A stretch of 9,878 bases of DNA from Deltaproteobacteria bacterium (lineage in GTDB: Bacteria > Desulfobacterota > Desulfobacteria > Desulfobacterales > JAFDCJ01): the NCBI GenBank assembly GCA_024277475.1, contig JAJRVC010000376.1, positions 1-9,878 on the forward strand, written 5' to 3'. The position numbers and the translations under genes are program-made. Below the pieces are notes generated by a model. It was not told the origin of the DNA. It made no database searches and was given only the letters and a program-made list of their open reading frames with translations. Within the stretch, counting starts at the first letter, position 1. Each line of letters opens with the position of its first letter. This document shows positions 7,698-9,878 of the stretch, piece by piece.

Positions 7698-7717
7698 GCC
7701 CCGGTTTCGTCCGGAGC
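7698..7717 (-). promoter_or_regulatory. rpsF leader: rpsF leader hairpin, candidate bS6:bS18 autoregulatory site
   Basis: In the minus-strand transcript GCUCCGG and CCGGGGC form a 7-bp stem (one G-U pair) closing an ACGAAA loop, about 24 nt before the rpsF ATG. On the plus strand the same arms contain a C-A mismatch, so the stem favours the rpsF mRNA. In many bacteria the bS6:bS18 complex binds a structured leader of its own mRNA with conserved CCG bases. This hairpin, and the CCGAAAGGAGG just before the start codon, could serve that role, but the exact consensus could not be tested. Confidence 0.4.
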
Positions 7718-7760
7718 AAGGATTGGATACATTCTGAATAGATGTTTGCTAAAAGCGGGA

Positions 7761-7790
7761 TTTATATCATCTAAAGAAATCGCTTGTCAA
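7761..7790 (-). promoter_or_regulatory. sigma70-like promoter of the rpsF cluster
   Basis: Read on the minus strand, a perfect TTGACA (-35, 7785-7790) is followed after 18 nt by TATAAA (-10, 7761-7766). Transcription would start near 7753-7755, giving a 5' leader of about 80 nt that includes the hairpin at 7698-7717. It is the best promoter match seen in the window, placed correctly before the first gene of the cluster. Confidence 0.65.
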
Positions 7791-7802
7791 GGGTTTATTT
7801 AA

Positions 7803-8000
7803 AAAGCAAAAAAAGGGATAATTTACGCCAATGTCTATGCCCGTAAGGTTATCGTAGAAGGTGAAATCAATGGCAATATCGAGTCGGCAGAGTATGTTGA
7901 ACTCAAATCCGAAGGGCGATTGATCGGCAATCTCAAAGCAGCCAAAATCAGGATGACTCCCGGCTGTTATTTCGATGGTGAGGTCACGATGCAAGGATGA
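7803..8000 (+). pseudogene. 5'-truncated bactofilin (polymer-forming cytoskeletal protein) remnant
   Basis: Bactofilins are small proteins that polymerise through a right-handed beta-helix core and act as cytoskeletal scaffolds. The frame from 7803 to the TGA at 7998-8000 translates to 65 residues, including VIVEGEINGNIESAEYVELK, then the GRLIGNL and CYFDGEVTM pieces. These match the C-terminal half of the bactofilin core: repeated V-x-G-x-x-x-G-x-I turns and the closing FDGxxxM. A TAA stop lies directly before (7800-7802), there is no ATG, GTG or TTG before the conserved part, and no frame upstream encodes the missing N-terminal half. The gene is therefore a decayed relic, not frameshifted but lacking its front. 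It faces away from rpsF and abuts the rpsF promoter. Confidence 0.75.
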
Positions 8001-8123
8001 ATTGAATGTTCGATAGTCAATTCCCCGGTAAATCGGGATCTACGTTATGCTGCGACCGGCTTAGCTTGTCCAGGGTGGAAAATTGTCCGGGATAGATTTA
8101 TTGCCGATGGTGGGTGAAGCGAA
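8001..8123. other. Intergenic spacer between bactofilin remnant and peptidase gene
   Basis: Short convergent spacer. It holds a weak 4-bp GC stem (CCCG, 6-nt loop, CGGG at 8024-8037) without a T run in either direction. No coding sequence or convincing terminator was seen. Confidence 0.4.
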
Positions 8124-8714
8124 TTAGGTTCCTTTCCAATATCGGATTGGACCCACGTCAATATGCACAAATTTCTGGTGAGGATAATATCCGACCCCGC
8201 CACCTTTCAATTTATAGGCTGTCTTTCGCAACACCGAAGTTCGGTATCCGGGCAGCCGGATATCAACAGCTTTTCCCTTAATGTGATAGCTGTTTTTTGC
8301 CGCGCCTTTGCCACGCTTTCGCAGCCTGTCGTTGGTTTCGGGGGTGCGGTATCCCGAAATTACATAAAAAGGCTTTTCAGGTTTTAGTTGTACTGAGATC
8401 GCAGAAAGAAGGTCCAGCAGGTGGGTGTCAATCCGTTTGGTGTCATGCGCACGAAAATCCCTCATAATGTAATTTATGCTTTTCAGCGCATCGGGAATAT
8501 ACTTTCCTTTACGCCAGTAAACCTCATTAAAACTATCTTTTGTATGAGGATTGTACAGCGAAAGGGATCTTTCCGTTGTTATAAATTCTTCAACGGCAGC
8601 AAAGACAGACTCCGAGGACAGGCTCGAAATCCCAGCGCATAGCATAAGCGCTAAAAAGTTTCGTCTGCTCAATCCCACCTTTGGTGACCTAAATAGCATA
8701 TTGAGGATGGACAT
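8124..8714 (-). CDS. Tat-exported DUF882 / M15-type murein peptidase
   Basis: Predicted zinc peptidase of the YcbK/MepK group, related to peptidase M15 and D,D-/L,D-cleaving murein hydrolases; acts on peptidoglycan outside the cytoplasm. From ATG 8714 it has 196 residues. The N-terminus carries a twin-arginine signal SRRNFLAL (16-23), a hydrophobic stretch to about 32 and a possible cleavage site near VFA-A (37-40). Catalytic-domain motifs: SGYRTPETN (120-128), SYHIKGKAVDIR (142-153) supplying zinc ligands His144 and Asp151, and FVHIDVG (182-188) supplying His184. The chosen ATG has a GGGGGT sequence about 6 nt upstream; a TTG at 8738 would add eight residues ahead of the signal and is less likely. 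It is a single-gene unit on the minus strand with its own promoter-like sequence near 8834-8862. Cross-link specificity cannot be told from sequence. Confidence 0.9.
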   Translation of the reverse strand: MSILNMLFRSPKVGLSRRNFLALMLCAGISSLSSESVFAAVEEFITTERSLSLYNPHTKDSFNEVYWRKGKYIPDALKSINYIMRDFRAHDTKRIDTHLLDLLSAISVQLKPEKPFYVISGYRTPETNDRLRKRGKGAAKNSYHIKGKAVDIRLPGYRTSVLRKTAYKLKGGGVGYYPHQKFVHIDVGPIRYWKGT

Positions 8715-8833
8715 TTTTAAACCCCCCGAAAGCTTCAATCTTCATCTTCTTTTTTTGTGCCTTCATGTCTGGCTGAATCTTTGCAGTGGATCAAAGTTCT
8801 TAAGAAAAGAAGAAAAGAAAAAACAGATAATAT

Positions 8834-8862
8834 TTATTATTAAAACCATATATTGTTGTCAA
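8834..8862 (-). promoter_or_regulatory. Promoter-like sequence for the DUF882 peptidase gene
   Basis: On the minus strand a perfect TTGACA (8857-8862) is followed after 17 nt by TAATAA (8834-8839), a poor -10 match in a very AT-rich tract. The start codon lies about 120 nt further on. The -35 is strong, but the -10 leaves this moderate. Confidence 0.4.
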
Positions 8863-8872
8863 GAATAAAATT

Positions 8873-8885
8873 CTACATTATGTAG
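8873..8885. promoter_or_regulatory. 13-bp palindrome upstream of the peptidase promoter
   Basis: CTACAT-T-ATGTAG is a perfect inverted repeat with 6-bp arms, 10 nt upstream of the -35 of the peptidase promoter. It contains TACA and TGTA half-sites separated by 3 nt, like operators of winged-helix BlaI/CopY-type repressors. It also coincides with the end of a decayed gene fragment, so chance is possible. Confidence 0.3.
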
Positions 8886-9017
8886 CGGTTTTTTACCAAA
8901 ATGCTTTTAGCAAGAGCCCGCGCCCGCATCTATCTGCCCATAGGTCAGGGACCGTTCCAAACCGATGATGGCCGTCTTGTGTGGATGATTTTCTGCCAGG
9001 ATTTCAAGGAAATTGGT
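8873..9017 (-). pseudogene. Frameshifted fragment like the N-terminus of an AMP-forming acyl-CoA ligase
   Basis: Minus-strand codons 9017-8907 translate to a piece containing TNFLEILAEN, HPHKTAIIG and LERSLTYGQIDAGA, then hit TAA. This closely resembles the first ~40 residues of adenylate-forming acyl-CoA synthetases (consensus near 'hPdktAli...rslTYgELda'). Just before the stop, shifting the frame gives AKSILVKNRY, which continues the expected helix (LAxxLxxxG), until TAG at 8873-8875. No start codon lies upstream in frame before a TAG near 9075, and the rest of the enzyme is absent. I read it as a decayed fragment in the same orientation as the peptidase gene. It rests on a short match, so chance similarity is not excluded. 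Confidence 0.5.
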
Positions 9018-9423
9018 TGGTTTGGGGCTTTCCCAACGTGAGTGCTCCCCCTTGGAGGTATCCTGATGCCACCCACTCTATGCGGGTTGCGGGCAGGGTT
9101 TCACTTGTCAACAGCGCAAAACCCAGCCGATTTTGCAATATGTTTGGAATATCGATAAAAAATTAGATTTTGACTCTACCAAGAGAATGAGAGGAGTGGA
9201 TTAAATGATAAGAGACGGATCCTGTTATTTATTAGAGTTTTAGAGTCTTAGTTGTGATTTCTTTGCACTGTACGGCAAAACATTTTTGCCACCAAGACAC
9301 CAAAACTCAAAGATGGCTATTAACCAAAAGTTTCACTTTGTGTCTATTTTTTCCGGTTTATCCGGATAATCTACCCGAATATACTATTTTACGAATACCA
9401 AACGCTGCAACACTGCAAAAAAA
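9018..9423. other. Intergenic region, no supported gene
   Basis: About 400 bases without a convincing gene. The first ~110 bases are GC-rich and continue the composition of the ligase-like fragment; from about 9130 the sequence turns AT-rich. Open frames here are short and have no recognisable motif. A stretch at 9288-9312 containing CCACCAAGACACC, with a partly complementary CTTTGTGTCT at 9336-9345, looks like a degenerate intergenic inverted repeat. No terminator for the downstream repeat protein was found. Confidence 0.5.
9288..9345. repeat. Degenerate CACCAAGACACC-type intergenic inverted repeat
   Basis: The left part (9288-9312) has the alternating CACCAAGACACCAAAACTCAAAG pattern, and the right part (9336-9345) reads CTTTGTGTCT, partly complementary to its end (ACTCAAAG, one mismatch in eight). 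Such CACCAAGACAC / CTTTGTGTC tracts are, from general familiarity, frequent between genes in some delta-proteobacterial genomes. Only one copy is visible in this window, so repeat status is not proved. Confidence 0.3.
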
Positions 9424-9878
9424 CTATTTCCCGGTCACATCACCGGCAGTCAAACTATAGGGGGCTGAATTCGATACTTTTTTCCAACCGAAAGTAGCCC
9501 CATCCTGATACCATAAGCTGCTGTTCCAGATTGAAGCGACATCGGCCTTGCCGTCACCGGTGAAATCCCCTGCTGCTATATCCCCATCAGGGGTGCTGGA
9601 GGTCATCTGGGTCCATATCGATTCGTTTTCATCCCAAAACCAAATGCCGTTCTTCCAAGTACCGATGATTTCAAAGCGACCATCACCGGTCACATCACCG
9701 GCTGTCAAATGATAGGGAGCTGAATTCGATATTTTTGCCCAACCGAAAGTAGCCCCATCTTGATACCAAAGCCCGTCGTCCCAGATCGATGCGACATCTG
9801 CCTTGCCGTCACCGGAGAAATCCCCCGCTGCTATGTCTCCATCGGGGATGCTGGAGGTCATTTGAGTCCATTTCGATG
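9424..9878 (-). CDS. C-terminal part of an FG-GAP/VCBS-like tandem-repeat protein, 5' end cut by the window
   Basis: The frame is open to the right edge: before the Met at 9861 it reads SKWTQ, matching the repeat (IWTQMTSS), so that Met is internal. The visible ~150 residues consist of an 85-residue repeat (255 bp) made of two related blades, each with a calcium-loop-like motif: AGDFSGDGKADVASIW and AGDVTGDGRFEIIGTW. Aromatic GLWYQDGATFGW and GIWFWDENESIW segments follow. Such repeats form beta-propellers in secreted or surface proteins of the FG-GAP/VCBS type. The two copies are very similar in DNA (ggtcacatc at 9433 and at 9688). The protein ends abruptly at GDVTGK-stop, inside a blade. No anchor or secretion tail is seen at the C-terminus. 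The function is unknown; adhesion or carbohydrate binding is possible. Confidence 0.8.
   Translation of the reverse strand, partial: SKWTQMTSSIPDGDIAAGDFSGDGKADVASIWDDGLWYQDGATFGWAKISNSAPYHLTAGDVTGDGRFEIIGTWKNGIWFWDENESIWTQMTSSTPDGDIAAGDFTGDGKADVASIWNSSLWYQDGATFGWKKVSNSAPYSLTAGDVTGK
9433..9878 (-). repeat. 255-bp direct tandem repeat within the repeat-protein gene
   Basis: The unit starting at 9433 recurs at 9688 in the same orientation, exactly 255 bp apart, and the second copy runs to the window edge. Long identical stretches, such as the segment encoding the DGATFGW residues, show recent duplication or gene conversion. The array probably continues beyond the window. Confidence 0.9.

Noticed and set aside
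7767..7994. Minus-strand open frame of 75 codons
   Set aside because: It is antisense to the bactofilin remnant, which has clear family motifs; the minus frame has none and would begin inside it.
8901..9041. Plus-strand open frame of 46 codons
   Set aside because: It is antisense to the ligase-like fragment and shows no motif or ribosome-binding site.
8981..9166. Plus-strand open frame of 61 codons, with a faint similarity to DUF427-like segments (PWRYPDATH)
   Set aside because: No ribosome-binding site, the match is too short to support, and the overlapping minus strand gives a better acyl-CoA ligase match.

Overview
This looks like a chromosomal segment from a Gram-negative anaerobe of the Desulfobacterota (Desulfobacterales-like). 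The assignment rests on the gene order rpsF-rpsR-(DUF2232)-rplI-dnaB-hflX, on the long form of HflX, on a divergent DnaA, and on bactofilin and FG-GAP-type repeat sequences. It is inferred from protein content and gene order only, since no rRNA or tRNA gene is present.

Layout. At the left edge a DnaA-family initiator runs on the plus strand; its start lies outside the window. It converges on a seven-gene minus-strand cluster covering about 1.43-7.67 kb. In transcription order the cluster is rpsF (bS6, with a long acidic tail), rpsR (bS18), a DUF2232 multi-span membrane protein, rplI (bL9), dnaB (replicative helicase), hflX (ribosome-associated GTPase, TTG start) and a SuhB-type inositol monophosphatase. 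Gaps are 4, 63, 37, 175, 40 and 16 nt. A good sigma70-like promoter and a 7-bp leader hairpin precede rpsF. The cluster couples ribosomal subunit proteins, the replicative helicase and a ribosome-rescue GTPase, which fits growth-rate-linked expression. The 175-nt rplI-dnaB gap holds an AT-rich perfect palindrome and is the likeliest place for an internal promoter.

Right of rpsF the region becomes sparse and decayed. It holds a 5'-truncated bactofilin remnant (plus strand) directly beside the rpsF promoter; an intact Tat-exported DUF882/M15-type murein peptidase gene (minus) with its own promoter; a frameshifted fragment resembling the N-terminus of an acyl-CoA ligase (minus); about 400 bases of intergenic DNA; and, at the right edge, the C-terminal end of a protein built from 85-residue tandem repeats (minus), which stops abruptly inside a repeat.

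No CRISPR array, complete insertion sequence, tRNA, rRNA or phage gene was recognised. The left 7.7 kb is ordinary housekeeping sequence. The observations most worth a second look are the altered DnaA motifs, the JAMM-like motif in the HflX extension, the rpsF leader hairpin, the two gene remnants and the truncated repeat protein. I did not find a convincing new defence or metabolic system.
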